Shown here one piece after another: positions 51,918 through 63,756 of a stretch of 64,000 nucleotides of DNA. A program made the position numbers and the translations under genes. How positions within the stretch are numbered: the first letter of the stretch is position 1; the number at the start of each line of letters is the position of its first letter. Source of the stretch: CAVQXR01 sp963717955 (GTDB lineage Bacteria > Actinomycetota > Thermoleophilia > Gaiellales > Gaiellaceae); NCBI GenBank assembly GCA_963717955.1, contig CAVQXR010000002.1, positions 186,001 to 250,000 of the forward strand. Reading direction: 5' to 3'. Below the pieces are notes generated by a model. The model did no database searches. It was not told the DNA's origin and was given only the letters and a program-made list of their open reading frames with translations.

Positions 51918-53639
51918 GTGTCGCACGACCCGCGCCCGGGAGCCCTGACCTCGACCGCCGCCGCCGGCCCCTTCGACGCCGTCGTCGTCGGTGCGGGCGC
52001 GTCCGGCCTGTACATGCTCCAAAAGCTCCGCGAGCTCGGGCTCACGGCTCGCGTGATCGAGGCCGGGGACGACGTCGGTGGAACCTGGTACTGGAATCGC
52101 TACCCGGGCGCGCGGTGCGACATCGAGAGCATGACGTACTCGTACTCCTTCTCCGACGAGCTCCAGCAGGAGTGGACGTGGAGCGAGCGATACGCGGCGC
52201 AGCCCGAGATCCTCGCCTACCTGAATCACGTCGCCGACCGGTTCGGCCTGCGCACGCAGATCGACCTCGGCACGCGGGTCACGAGTGCCGCCTTCGACGA
52301 GAACGCCGGCAGCTGGGCCGTGACGACGGACCGCGGAGACGTGCTCTGTGCGTCGTTCCTGATCATGGCGACGGGCTGCCTGTCCGTCCCGAGGATGCCG
52401 GACATCGAGGGCATCGAGCGTTTCCGCGGAGGCGCGTACCACACCGGGCTTTGGCCGCACGAGCCCGTCGACGTCGCCGGCAAGCGCGTGGGGATCATCG
52501 GCACCGGCTCGTCCGCGATCCAGGCGCTTCCGGTGATCGCCGAGGACGCGGCCCAGGTGACGATCTTCCAGCGGACGCCGGCCTTCAGCGTCCCGGCCTT
52601 CAACCGCCCGCTCGAGCCGGACGATGTCCGCGAGCGCAAGGCGCAGTACGCCGAGTACCGCAAGGCCGAGCGAGCGTCCGGCGGCGGGAACCCGTGGCCT
52701 GCGCGCGAGCAGAGCGTGTTCGACGAGACGCCGGAGCAGCGCCGGCAGCAGCTCGAGACGCACTACGCGCGCGGCGGCTTCCACCTCCACGCGGCCTACT
52801 CGGACTTCTTCACGGACGCGAGGGCGAACGACGTCGCCGCCGACTTCGTGCGGGGCAAGATCCGGGAGCGCGTCCACGACCCCGAGGTCGCCGAGCTGCT
52901 CTGTCCCCACGGCTACCCGTTCGCAACCAAGCGAATGTGCATCGACACCGGCTACTACGAGGCCTACAACCGGGACAACGTGCGCCTTGTGGATGTCGGG
53001 AAGACTCCGATCGAGGAGATCACCGAGACCGGGGTCCGGATCAGCGACACCGCGTTCGCCTTCGACGTGCTCGTGTACGCGAGCGGCTTCGACGCGATGA
53101 CCGGCGCCCTGACGGCCGTTGACATCCGTGGCCGGTCGGGGCAGTCGGTGCGCGAGAAATGGGCGGACGGCCCGCGCTCGTACCTCGGGCTCGCGATCGC
53201 AGGCTTTCCGAACCTGTTCACGATCACCGGGCCGGGCAGCCCGTCGGTGCTCAGCAACATGATCGTCTCGATTGAGCAGCACGTCGACCTCATCGCCGGC
53301 TGCATCACGTACATGAGGGAGCGCGGCCTGAGCACGGTCGAGGCGACGGTCGAGGGGGAGGCCGCCTGGGTCGACCACGTCCGCGAGATCGGCGAGGAGA
53401 CCCTCTATCCGCTCGCGGGCTCGTGGTACATGGGCGCGAACGTGCCCGGCAAGCCGCGGGTCCTCCTCCCCTACGTCGGAGGGGTCGGAGAGTACCGGAA
53501 GGAATGCGAGCGGATCGTCGAGCGAGGCTACGAGGGCTTCGCCTTCGATGCGCCGGAATCCGGGTCGGCACGGCCGATCGAGCCGATCGATCGCAGCGCG
53601 GACACGGCTCTGCCTCGGGCCCGCGCCGCTACGGTGTAG
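51918..53639 (+). CDS. Baeyer-Villiger-type flavin monooxygenase
   Basis: A 573-aa protein from GTG 51918. The FAD site is VVVGAGASGLYML, the NADP site GIIGTGSSAIQALP, and between them FRGGAYHTGLWPHE, the FxGxxxHxxxW BVMO fingerprint. GTWYWNRYPGARCDIES, TKRMCIDTGYYEAYNRDNV and NLFTITGPGSPS are typical of cyclohexanone-monooxygenase-like enzymes. It would insert oxygen next to a ketone using NADPH and O2. It may be the first gene of a run with 53695 and 53900 on the same strand. Confidence 0.92.
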   Translation: MSHDPRPGALTSTAAAGPFDAVVVGAGASGLYMLQKLRELGLTARVIEAGDDVGGTWYWNRYPGARCDIESMTYSYSFSDELQQEWTWSERYAAQPEILAYLNHVADRFGLRTQIDLGTRVTSAAFDENAGSWAVTTDRGDVLCASFLIMATGCLSVPRMPDIEGIERFRGGAYHTGLWPHEPVDVAGKRVGIIGTGSSAIQALPVIAEDAAQVTIFQRTPAFSVPAFNRPLEPDDVRERKAQYAEYRKAERASGGGNPWPAREQSVFDETPEQRRQQLETHYARGGFHLHAAYSDFFTDARANDVAADFVRGKIRERVHDPEVAELLCPHGYPFATKRMCIDTGYYEAYNRDNVRLVDVGKTPIEEITETGVRISDTAFAFDVLVYASGFDAMTGALTAVDIRGRSGQSVREKWADGPRSYLGLAIAGFPNLFTITGPGSPSVLSNMIVSIEQHVDLIAGCITYMRERGLSTVEATVEGEAAWVDHVREIGEETLYPLAGSWYMGANVPGKPRVLLPYVGGVGEYRKECERIVERGYEGFAFDAPESGSARPIEPIDRSADTALPRARAATV

Positions 53640-53694
53640 GGAGACGAACGTTTCCGCGGGTCTGGATCAGGCGTCGATGGAAAGGAACGAGTAG

Positions 53695-53871
53695 ATGGCT
53701 TCGAGCTCCAAGCGACAGACGACGATGGCGAAGATGGCGCGCGAGCAGGCGGTCAGGGAGCGCCGCGCCCGCAAGCAGGAGAAGAAGGACGCAAAGAAGC
53801 AGGCGGCAGCGGCGGCAGCGGCGGAGGCGGAGAACCCGGAGCCGGTCGCCGACGAGACCCCGGCCGAGTAG
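53695..53871 (+). CDS. 58-aa Lys/Ala-rich small protein
   Basis: AAAGGAA lies 8 bp before ATG 53695. The product is highly charged: KRQTTMAKMAREQAVRERRA, then RKQEKKDAKKQAAAA and an acidic tail ENPEPVADETPAE. A single long helix or disordered peptide, similar in style to small actinobacterial stress or DNA-associated peptides. No domain. Stop is 28 bp before the NCS1 start. Confidence 0.55.
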   Translation: MASSSKRQTTMAKMAREQAVRERRARKQEKKDAKKQAAAAAAAEAENPEPVADETPAE

Positions 53872-53899
53872 CGCACCCGACCGTCCCGGGGTCGCGCAC

Positions 53900-55297
53900 G
53901 TGCCCGCGCCCGAGCCGGACCAGGGGGTGGTCGAGCGCTTCGGGGTCGAGCCGATTCCCGAGGGCCACCGGACGGTCGGCTGGGTCGATCTGTTCTCGAT
54001 CATCTTCTCGTTCCACCTCAACCCCGTCATGTACCTGCTCGGGGCCCTCGCGGTCACCGCGGGCGGCCTTCCGCTCTGGTGGGCGGTCGGGGCGATCACG
54101 CTCGGGCAGGCGCTGTGCTGGCTCTGCCTGATCCCGGTCGCCCGCGCCGGGGTCGACGACGGCCTGCCGGGGCAGGTCGCGATGCGTGCCACGTTCGGGA
54201 TCCTCGGCGCGCGCTCGCTCACCTCCCCGTACCGGATGATCGCCGCCACCTACTGGTTCGCCGTGCAGGCGCTGGCGTGCGCGCTCGGTGTCCAGGCGCT
54301 GGCGGAAGGGCTCGTCGGATCGTCGCCTCCGCTCGTGCCCGTCGCCGTCTGTGTCGGCTTCGTGCAGGCCCTGCTCGCGGTCGCGGGCTTCGACACGTTC
54401 CGTTTTGTGGTCAGGCTGATGCTGCCGGCGATGGTCGCCTTCACCGGTGTGATCATCACCTTCTACGTGACGACGGACGAGCCGGCCTTTGCCGTCGGCA
54501 GGGTGTTCGACTCGCCCGAGCAGGCGTACACCTGGGCCGGGTTCGCGACCTTCGTGACCGTGATCTGGGGCGCCGGGCTCACGAACGTCACGAACATCGC
54601 AGACTTCTGCCGCTACGCGCGCTCGCGGAGGGACATGCGGGTCGGGTTCTTCTCCGGGGCGGTTCTCTCGGCGCTCGTCACGTCCTTCGTCGGTGCGTAC
54701 GCGGCGGTGGCCACGGGCGAGTCGAACCCGTTCGTGGCCATCATCGAGCTGACGGGGAACCCGGTGGTCCTCGTCCTCCTGCTGCTCGCGATCGTCGGCC
54801 AGTCGACCGGCGCGAACATCCCGAACATCTATACGGCGGGCATGTCGCTCGTGAACGCGATCCCCGCTCTCGGGCGCTTTGCGGCCACAGTGCTCGTGGG
54901 GGCGTTCGGGGTCGGGCTCGCCGCATTTCCGGGCTTCGTGAACGAGGCGCAGGACTGGATCAGCCACCTGGGGAACGTCGCGACGCCGCTCGCCGGCGTG
55001 ATCCTCGCCGACTACGTCCTCCTCAAGCGGTGGACGATCGACGTGCCCTCGCTCTTCGAGCGGAACGGCCGCTACCGGTACCTGGGCGGGCTGAACCCCG
55101 CGGCGATCGGCGCCGTGGCGATCGGCGTGATCCTCTACTACCTGCTTCCCGACTCGTCCGTGAAGGCAGCGTGGGGGGTGGCCGCCGGCGCCGGCGCATA
55201 CCTCGCGCTCGCGCGGGTCGAGGCGAACGTCTGGCCGGCCCTCGCTCCGTCGCTCGCACCGGTCAGGCGCCGAGACTCGGTCCCGCAGGAAGGGTGA
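53900..55297 (+). CDS. NCS1-family transporter (cytosine/purine permease-like)
   Basis: 465 aa from GTG 53900 by homology. About 12 membrane segments, beginning after VERFGVEPIPEGHRTVGW, the classical NCS1 N-terminal motif. GLPGQVAMRATFG and NVTNIADFCRYARS are conserved NCS1 blocks in TM2 and TM5-6. NCS1 members carry nucleobases, hydantoin, thiamine or related compounds with Na+ or H+. It converges on the MttB/TMADH-like pair, so the cargo could be a methylated N-compound (inference). Confidence 0.85.
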   Translation: MPAPEPDQGVVERFGVEPIPEGHRTVGWVDLFSIIFSFHLNPVMYLLGALAVTAGGLPLWWAVGAITLGQALCWLCLIPVARAGVDDGLPGQVAMRATFGILGARSLTSPYRMIAATYWFAVQALACALGVQALAEGLVGSSPPLVPVAVCVGFVQALLAVAGFDTFRFVVRLMLPAMVAFTGVIITFYVTTDEPAFAVGRVFDSPEQAYTWAGFATFVTVIWGAGLTNVTNIADFCRYARSRRDMRVGFFSGAVLSALVTSFVGAYAAVATGESNPFVAIIELTGNPVVLVLLLLAIVGQSTGANIPNIYTAGMSLVNAIPALGRFAATVLVGAFGVGLAAFPGFVNEAQDWISHLGNVATPLAGVILADYVLLKRWTIDVPSLFERNGRYRYLGGLNPAAIGAVAIGVILYYLLPDSSVKAAWGVAAGAGAYLALARVEANVWPALAPSLAPVRRRDSVPQEG

Positions 55298-55340
55298 GAG
55301 CGCGCCGGCGGATCCGCGCGGCCCGGGTTCGGCGACCCGC

Positions 55341-57425
55341 CTACCGCCTCACGAGCGGCCGCTCGCGGCGGTAGGGCAGCGGGACCTGAGGGTGCGGCCC
55401 GTCGATCTCCCGGCCGAGGCGGTGACCGTCGAAGATCGCGTCGGCGAGCAGGCGCGGGGCGAGCGCGTCGCCGATCGCGTACACGCCTCGGATCCCCTCT
55501 CGCTCTAGCGCGTCGGGATCGCCGTTCAGCTCGTGCCACAGGCCGTCGTTCGGACGGCGCTGCGTGACCAGGACGACCGCGTCGAGCTGGAGCTCGAACG
55601 GCTCCCCGAACTCCCCGGCACAGCGGGCCACGCCTTCTCCGAGCGCGATGACCCGGCTGCCCCGCACGACCTCGACGCCCGCCTCGTGCAGACGCTGGCG
55701 GAGCGGGCCGCCCTCGAGCGTCTGGTCGCAGGTTGGCGCGACGACGTCGAAGGGCGTGAGCAGGTGCGTATCGTGTCCCGCGCGGGCGAGATGGTCGGCG
55801 AGCGAGGCTCCCAGGACGTAGCCCTCGTAGTCGACCACGAGCACCCGCTCACCGGGAACCGCCTTGCCCGAGGCGACGAGCTGCTCCGGCGTGAGAATCC
55901 AGGGCAGGGCCGCGTCGGCGCCGGGGATCGTGGCACCGCCGGGCCCGTGCCCGCCGTCACCCGACCACGACGCGCCTGCCGCGACGACGACGAGATCGGC
56001 GCCGTACTCGCGGACGTCCCCGGCGGTGAGGGACAGCTCCGGGAGGAACGTGACGTTGCGCAGCCGATCGAGCTGGATCCGCCGCCAGTTCACGACCCGT
56101 GCCCACTCGCCCAGGCCCGGGAGCTGCGTCAGCCAGCGCAGGTGCCCGCCGATCTCGGCCTCGGCGTCGACGACGTGCACGTGGGCGAACCCGCGCTTGC
56201 CGAGGACGATCGCGCACTCGAGCCCGGCTGGCCCAGCGCCGACGACGAGCACGGTCTGGCCCGGCTCGCTCGCCGGCTGGAACCGCTCGGGATGCCACCC
56301 CCGGCGGTGCTCCTCGCCCGCGGTGGCGTTCTGGGTGCAGCCGAGGTGCATGCCGAAGACGGCGCGCGAGTAGCAGGCGTTGGAGCCGATGCACTCGCGG
56401 ATCTCGTCGTATCTGCCCTCCTCGATCTTGCGCGGCAGGAACGGGTCGGCGATCGACGGGCGCGCAGCGCCGATCAGGTCGAGCCGGCCGGCGCGCACGA
56501 TCTCCGCCATGACGGTCGGGTCGGTGAAGCGCCCGACGCCGACGACCGGCTTTGCCGTCGCACCACGCACGCGGTCGGTCCATTGCAGCTGGTATGCCTC
56601 CGCCTCGAACCGTGACGAGGCGGAGTCGAGCCGGGCGTCGCCGTAGACGCCGCCGACGCTCAGATCCCAGAGGTCGACGAGGTGGTCGGCCGCGCCGATG
56701 AACGCCGCCCCCTCGTCGGGCTCGACGCCCGAGTGCTCGAGGTCGTCGGCCGCGATTCGGACGGCGATCGCGCAGGCGTCGCCGAGCACCTCCCGCACCC
56801 GCTCGATCGTCTCGAGCCAGAACCGCGCACGGTTCTCGAAGCTCCCGCCGTACGCGTCTCCGCGCCGGTTGAACCGGGAGGAGAGGAACTGGGTGGGCAG
56901 GTAGTTGTGCGAGCCGTACACGTAGACGATGTCGAAGCCGGCATCGCGTGCGCGCCGTGCGGCGGCGGCCCAGTCGTGCTGGATGCGGCGGACGTCGTGC
57001 ATCGTCATCGCGCGGGCGACCGACGTCCCCTCCAGCGAGCTCTGGGCCGCCGAGGGAGCCACGAGCGGTAGCCGCGACTCCCGGTTCTCCGCGTTCAACC
57101 CGCCGTGCCAGAGCTGCACGCCGGCGAGCGCGCCGTGGCGGTGGGCCTCGTCGACCATCAGGGAAAGCGCACGCGCGTCCTCGTCGTCCCAGAGCCTGGC
57201 CGAGACGAACGGCTTGTCGTCGCTGTCGGGCGAGACGGCGCAGTACTCCGTGTTCACCGCCGCCCAGCCGCCCTCGGCCTTCATGCCGCGGAACGCCGCC
57301 TGCGACCAGGGCTTCTCCACGCCGAATCCGGTGCAGTGCGGCGTCTGATAGAAGCGGTTGCGCAGCACCTTCGGCCCGATCCGGACCGACTCGAAGAGGA
57401 CGTCGTGCCGGGGGTCGCGGGGCAT
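55341..57425 (-). CDS. TMADH-like FMN/FAD oxidoreductase lacking one Fe-S cysteine
   Basis: A 694-aa protein collinear with trimethylamine dehydrogenase. VLRNRFYQTPHCTGFG has the flavinylating Cys (Cys31). ARPSIADPFLPRKIEEGRYDEI and ATAGEEHRRGWHPERF flank the 4Fe-4S loop CIGSNACYSR...GCTQN. The Cys at 345, 351 and 363 remain but 348 is Ser, and Trp355 of TMADH is Ala. VLVVGAGPAGLECAIVLGKRG is the C-terminal dinucleotide fold. Starts 1 base inside the MttB stop. Probably dehydrogenates an N-methylated substrate other than trimethylamine. Confidence 0.9.
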   Translation of the reverse strand: MPRDPRHDVLFESVRIGPKVLRNRFYQTPHCTGFGVEKPWSQAAFRGMKAEGGWAAVNTEYCAVSPDSDDKPFVSARLWDDEDARALSLMVDEAHRHGALAGVQLWHGGLNAENRESRLPLVAPSAAQSSLEGTSVARAMTMHDVRRIQHDWAAAARRARDAGFDIVYVYGSHNYLPTQFLSSRFNRRGDAYGGSFENRARFWLETIERVREVLGDACAIAVRIAADDLEHSGVEPDEGAAFIGAADHLVDLWDLSVGGVYGDARLDSASSRFEAEAYQLQWTDRVRGATAKPVVGVGRFTDPTVMAEIVRAGRLDLIGAARPSIADPFLPRKIEEGRYDEIRECIGSNACYSRAVFGMHLGCTQNATAGEEHRRGWHPERFQPASEPGQTVLVVGAGPAGLECAIVLGKRGFAHVHVVDAEAEIGGHLRWLTQLPGLGEWARVVNWRRIQLDRLRNVTFLPELSLTAGDVREYGADLVVVAAGASWSGDGGHGPGGATIPGADAALPWILTPEQLVASGKAVPGERVLVVDYEGYVLGASLADHLARAGHDTHLLTPFDVVAPTCDQTLEGGPLRQRLHEAGVEVVRGSRVIALGEGVARCAGEFGEPFELQLDAVVLVTQRRPNDGLWHELNGDPDALEREGIRGVYAIGDALAPRLLADAIFDGHRLGREIDGPHPQVPLPYRRERPLVRR

Positions 57426-58873
57426 CAGCCGTCGAGCTCGCCTTCGCGCTTCGTGATGAAGGCCCGCAGCTCGGCCTCGAGCCCCGCGTCGATGCCCGGG
57501 TCTTCGTAGCCCTCGAGCATCCCCTTCCATTCGGCGGTCGCGAGCTCGTCCTGCCGCCGTGCGCCCTGCTTCTGCCACGTCGGATACGCCTGGCTTCGGA
57601 ACAGCGGGCTCATGAACAGCGAGCGGAAGCGCTCGAGCGTGTGGTCGGCGGCCAGGAACATCCCGCCGGGCCCTTCCTCGGCGATCGCCTCGAGCGCCAG
57701 CTCGGCCTCCGAGAGGTCGATCGCCTGTGCGATCCGGGCGAAGGAGCGCAGGAGGGTGACGTCGACCGCGAGCTTCTCGAAGCTCGTCGTGAGGCCGCCC
57801 TCGAGCCACCCTGCGGCGTGCAGCACGAGATGGCTGCCCGAGAGGAACGTGGCCCAGAGTGACATCAGCGACTCGCTCGCCGCCTGGCTGTCGAGGGTGT
57901 TGGCCGAGCACAGCCCGCCGCCGCCGCGGTAGGGAAGCCGGTAGCGGCGGGCGAGCTCACCACCCGCGAGCGTGGCGAGCACCGCCTCCGGAGTTCCGAA
58001 CGCGGGGCCGCCCGAGCGCATGTCGACAGGGGTCGTGAACGACCCGAACGTGCACGGCACGCCCGGACGGACGAGCTGTGCGAGCGCGATCCCGAACAGG
58101 GCCTCGGCCGTCTGCTGCGCCAGCGCGCCCGCGAGGCTGACCGGCGACGAGGCGCCGCCGAGCAGGAACGGGGTGACCGCGACGGGCTGGCCGGCCTCGG
58201 CCCATCGGACGAGAGAGCCGACCATCGCCCCGTCCCAGACGAGCGGGCTGTTCGGGTTGACGATCCCGATCACGGCCGGCCGCTCCGCGAGCCGCTCGCG
58301 CCCGCCGTGGACGATCGCGACGAGGTCGAGCCCGTCCTGTACCCGGGAGCCGGTTCCTCCATACGCCGCATACGGAAGGTCGCTCCACCGGATACAGGAG
58401 TGCTCGATCCGCAGGTGGCGTGACGACGCGGGGAGGTCCCCGGTCTCGACCACACCGGCCTGATTCATTCGCAGCACCCCGCTCGCGTGGACGAGCCGGA
58501 CGAGGTCGTCGTGGTCGCCGAGGGTACCCTCACGGCGCCCACGCTCTCCGTCGGAGCAGAACGGCGAGCCGCCCGACGGAAGCAGGACCGGCGGATTGGT
58601 GCCGCCGATCACGACCTCGCGCCCGGGCGCGCGGCCGTGGAGCGTGAACTCGGACGGGGCCTCCGCCGCCGTCTCGAGCAGCCAGTCCGGGTCGACGCGG
58701 ACGCGGGTCCCCTCGATACGCTGGCCGGCCGCTCGCATCAAGGCGATGCCCGCCTCGTCGTGCACCTCGCACCCGATCTCCGAGAGGATCCGCATCGCGG
58801 CGTCGTGCACTGCCTCGACACCCTCGTCGCCGAGGATGCGGATCGGCCCGTCGAGCCCGATCACGGGCACCAT
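57425..58873 (-). CDS. MttB-superfamily methyltransferase (non-pyrrolysine)
   Basis: 482 aa from ATG 58873; an upstream ATG (58933) has no homology. AVHDAAMRILSEIGCEVHDE, AGQRIEGTRVRVDPDWLLE, GVVETGDLPASS, NPNSPLVWDGAMVGSLV and SLWATFLSGSHLVLHAAGWLEGGL follow the trimethylamine/glycine betaine methyltransferase family. There is no in-frame amber codon, so it is the non-Pyl (MtgB-like) branch. Such enzymes move methyl from a quaternary amine to a corrinoid protein, but none is adjacent. Upstream partner of the TMADH-like gene. Confidence 0.85.
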   Translation of the reverse strand: MVPVIGLDGPIRILGDEGVEAVHDAAMRILSEIGCEVHDEAGIALMRAAGQRIEGTRVRVDPDWLLETAAEAPSEFTLHGRAPGREVVIGGTNPPVLLPSGGSPFCSDGERGRREGTLGDHDDLVRLVHASGVLRMNQAGVVETGDLPASSRHLRIEHSCIRWSDLPYAAYGGTGSRVQDGLDLVAIVHGGRERLAERPAVIGIVNPNSPLVWDGAMVGSLVRWAEAGQPVAVTPFLLGGASSPVSLAGALAQQTAEALFGIALAQLVRPGVPCTFGSFTTPVDMRSGGPAFGTPEAVLATLAGGELARRYRLPYRGGGGLCSANTLDSQAASESLMSLWATFLSGSHLVLHAAGWLEGGLTTSFEKLAVDVTLLRSFARIAQAIDLSEAELALEAIAEEGPGGMFLAADHTLERFRSLFMSPLFRSQAYPTWQKQGARRQDELATAEWKGMLEGYEDPGIDAGLEAELRAFITKREGELDG

Positions 58874-59029
58874 GCCGGATGCGTCGCCTCGGCCATCATC
58901 GCACCCTACCGCGACGGCACCGGACCCAGGCATGTGCTACTCGACGAGGCTCCGGCGCGCGCTCGCGAGGTGCGCGACTTCGTGGGAGACCTCGCCGGGC
59001 CTGCCACACGCGGCCGCTCCGCGGTCGCT

Positions 59030-60838
59030 TCAGACCGCCAGCGTCTCGGCCTCGGCGTCGCGCAGCGCGAGCTCCGCGTACCGACCGCCCAGCGCGAGCA
59101 GCTCGTCGTGGGTGCCCCGCTCGACGATCCGCCCCGCGTGCAGGACGAGGATCTGCTCGGCGTCGCGGATCGTCGAGAGCCTGTGGGCGATCGCGATCGT
59201 CGTGCGCCCCTCGCGGAGCCGGTCGAGCGCGTCCTGCATCGCGCGCTCGGTCTGGGTGTCGAGGGCGCTGGTCGCCTCGTCGAGCACCAGGATCGGCGGG
59301 TTGCGCAGGATCGTCCGCGCGATCGCGATCCGCTGCTTCTCGCCTCCGGAGAAGCGGTAGCCGCGCTCCCCGACGACCGTGTCGTAGCCGTCCGGGAGGG
59401 AGGAGACCACGTGGTGGATCTGCGCGGCCTCGGCGGCCGCCTCGATCTCCGCGTCGGTCGCCTCGGGCCGCGCGAAGCGGAGGTTCTCGCGGACCGTCGC
59501 ATGGAAGAGGTAGGTCTCCTGCGAGACGACGCCGACGAGTTCGGCGAGGTGCTCGAACGACAGCTCGCGGACGTCCACGCCGTCGATCGTGACGCTGCCG
59601 CGCTCGGGGTCGTACAGACGCGCGACGAGATAGGCGAGGGTCGTCTTCCCGGAGCCGGTCTCCCCGACGATCGCCGTCGTCGTCCCGGGCGGAACGACGA
59701 ACGAGACGCCCTCGAGCGTCCAGTCGCCGTCGGGCTCGTAGCGGAACCAGACGCCGTCGCCTGCGACCTCGCCCTCGACCTGCCGTGGGCGGCGCGGTGT
59801 CGCCGGCTCCTCGATGTCGACGTCCTGGTCGAGGTAGTCGAAGACGCGATCGAACAGCGCGAGCGAGCTGGTGACGTCGATCTGGACGTTCAGCAGCGAC
59901 TGGATCGGCCAGAAGAGCCGGGTCTGGATCGTCGAGAAGGCGACGACGGTCCCGATCGAGATCGTCGACCCGATCCACGACTGGCCTGCGAACCAGTAGA
60001 CGGCTGCCGGCATGATCCCGAAGCTCATCTGGATCGTCGCCATCACCCAGCGCCCGGCCATGCGCTGCTTGATCTCGAGGTCGGCGAGACGCGACGACTC
60101 GCCCGCGAAACGTTCGGCGAGCTGGGCACTCCGTCCCATCGTCTTGCCGAGCAAGATCCCGGACACCGACATGGACTCCTGAACGAGGCTCGAGATGTCG
60201 GCGACCGTCTCCTGCCGGCTCGCCGTCAGGGAGCGGCGCACGCGGCCGACGCGCTGGGTGAGCAGCACGAACAGCGGCAGCAGCGCGAGCGAGAGGACCG
60301 CAAGGCGCCAGTCGAGCAGGAACATCGCCACGACCGACGCAATGACCGTCGCGACGTTCGAGACGATCTGGGTCGCCGTCGAGGTGACGACGTTCTCGAC
60401 GCCGCCGATGTCGTTCGCGATCCGCGACTGCACCTCGCCGGTGCGCGTCCGGGTGAAGAAGGCGAGCGACAGCCGCTGGAGATGACGGAACACCGCCGTT
60501 CGCAGGTCGTGCATCACCCGCTGGCCGACCTGGTTGGAGAGGAGCGTCTGGTAGACGCCGATCACGCTCGTCAGCACCGTCGCGCCGATCATCGCGAGCA
60601 CGAGCGCAGTCAGGAGCCTCGTCTGCTGCTCGGGGATCGCGACGTCCAGGATCTCTCGCAGCAGGAACGGCGAGACCATCCCGACGAGCGCCGACACGAG
60701 GATCAGTGCGAGCACGGCCGCCAGGCGCCCGCGGTACGGCACGAACAACCGGCCGATGCGCCGCAACTCCGTGCGGGAAACCGGGGTCCGGGGCGGGCCC
60801 TCGGTGGGCGGGAACGGATCGCGGGAATAGCGGGGCAT
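59030..60838 (-). CDS. ABC transporter, exporter type (permease fused to ATPase)
   Basis: A 602-aa protein. Residues 30-320 carry six membrane helices (ABC_membrane; LSLAFFTRTRTGEVQSRIAND). Then Walker A GETGSGKTT, Q-loop VSQETYLFHATVREN, signature RFSGGEKQRIAIAR, Walker B ILVLDEATSALDTQTE and switch IAHRLSTI. A homodimeric MsbA/MDR-type exporter; substrate unknown. Divergent from lon. Confidence 0.93.
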   Translation of the reverse strand: MPRYSRDPFPPTEGPPRTPVSRTELRRIGRLFVPYRGRLAAVLALILVSALVGMVSPFLLREILDVAIPEQQTRLLTALVLAMIGATVLTSVIGVYQTLLSNQVGQRVMHDLRTAVFRHLQRLSLAFFTRTRTGEVQSRIANDIGGVENVVTSTATQIVSNVATVIASVVAMFLLDWRLAVLSLALLPLFVLLTQRVGRVRRSLTASRQETVADISSLVQESMSVSGILLGKTMGRSAQLAERFAGESSRLADLEIKQRMAGRWVMATIQMSFGIMPAAVYWFAGQSWIGSTISIGTVVAFSTIQTRLFWPIQSLLNVQIDVTSSLALFDRVFDYLDQDVDIEEPATPRRPRQVEGEVAGDGVWFRYEPDGDWTLEGVSFVVPPGTTTAIVGETGSGKTTLAYLVARLYDPERGSVTIDGVDVRELSFEHLAELVGVVSQETYLFHATVRENLRFARPEATDAEIEAAAEAAQIHHVVSSLPDGYDTVVGERGYRFSGGEKQRIAIARTILRNPPILVLDEATSALDTQTERAMQDALDRLREGRTTIAIAHRLSTIRDAEQILVLHAGRIVERGTHDELLALGGRYAELALRDAEAETLAV

Positions 60839-60907
60839 CGGTACGACGTTTACAGGGTATACTTAGGACAAGGTGCAGCAGAAGATCTGATAAGGAGAGA
60901 CTGAGAT
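60839..60907 (+). promoter_or_regulatory. lon promoter region (divergent intergenic)
   Basis: 69 bp between the ABC exporter and lon. TATACT (60858-60863) lies 45 bp before the lon start and could be its -10; the sequence GTATAC is symmetric and might serve both strands. TAAGGAGAG is the lon ribosome-binding site. No HAIR-type (CTTGAGT-N7-ACTCAAG) heat-shock element is visible. Confidence 0.45.
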
Positions 60908-63205
<2,298 letters not shown>

Positions 63206-63318
63206 TCGACCGTTGTAGAGATCCGGTGTCCGTCCGGTGCCTCCTCGGTGAATCCGTGTCCGCCCGGCGGCCGCTGCGCCTACGGTATGGCGACCGTCAC
63301 GGACGAACAGGAGCACCG

Positions 63319-63723
63319 TTGAAGCCAGATCCGGAACGTCTGAAGTCCATTCCACTGCTTGCCGGCCTCGAGGATGCCGATCTGGCGAAGATCGCGGGCT
63401 GGTCGGAGGAACGGAAGGTCTCCGAGGGGCAACGGCTGACGCCGGAGGGCGCAGCCGGCTACGTCTTCTTCATCATCCTCGACGGCACGGCCGACGTCAT
63501 GCGGGGAGATGAGCGGGTCGCCTCCCTCGGGCCGGGCGACTACTTCGGTGAGATGGCGATTCTCGGCGAGGCCGGCCGGAGGACGGCCTCGGTCATGGCG
63601 ACCTCCCCCATGACGCTGGCGGCGGTGTTCGGCACGGAGTTCTGGCGGATCGAGCAGGAGCTGCCGGCGATCGTCGACCGCATCCGGGAGACGGCCGCGG
63701 CCCGCACCCCTGCCGAGGGCTGA
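63319..63723 (+). CDS. cyclic-nucleotide-binding domain protein
   Basis: 134 aa from TTG 63319 (AGGAG 5 bp upstream). RLKSIPLLAGLEDADLAKIAGW, YVFFIILDGTADVMRGDERVASLGPGDYFGEMAIL and GRRTASVMATSPMTLAAV form one cNMP/CRP sensor domain; the PGDYFGEMAIL phosphate-binding cassette is intact. No HTH. Very similar in layout to the domain at 45856. A stand-alone sensor or partner subunit. Confidence 0.85.
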   Translation: MKPDPERLKSIPLLAGLEDADLAKIAGWSEERKVSEGQRLTPEGAAGYVFFIILDGTADVMRGDERVASLGPGDYFGEMAILGEAGRRTASVMATSPMTLAAVFGTEFWRIEQELPAIVDRIRETAAARTPAEG

Positions 63724-63756
63724 GCGGCACTCCTTCCACCGCCCGATAATGCGGCG

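Noticed and set aside
57425..58873. Pyrrolysine-containing trimethylamine methyltransferase
   Set aside because: No in-frame TAG and no pyl genes; belongs to the non-Pyl branch.
58487..60904. 805-codon plus-strand open frame
   Set aside because: Antisense to the MttB-like gene and the ABC exporter, both of which have clear motifs.
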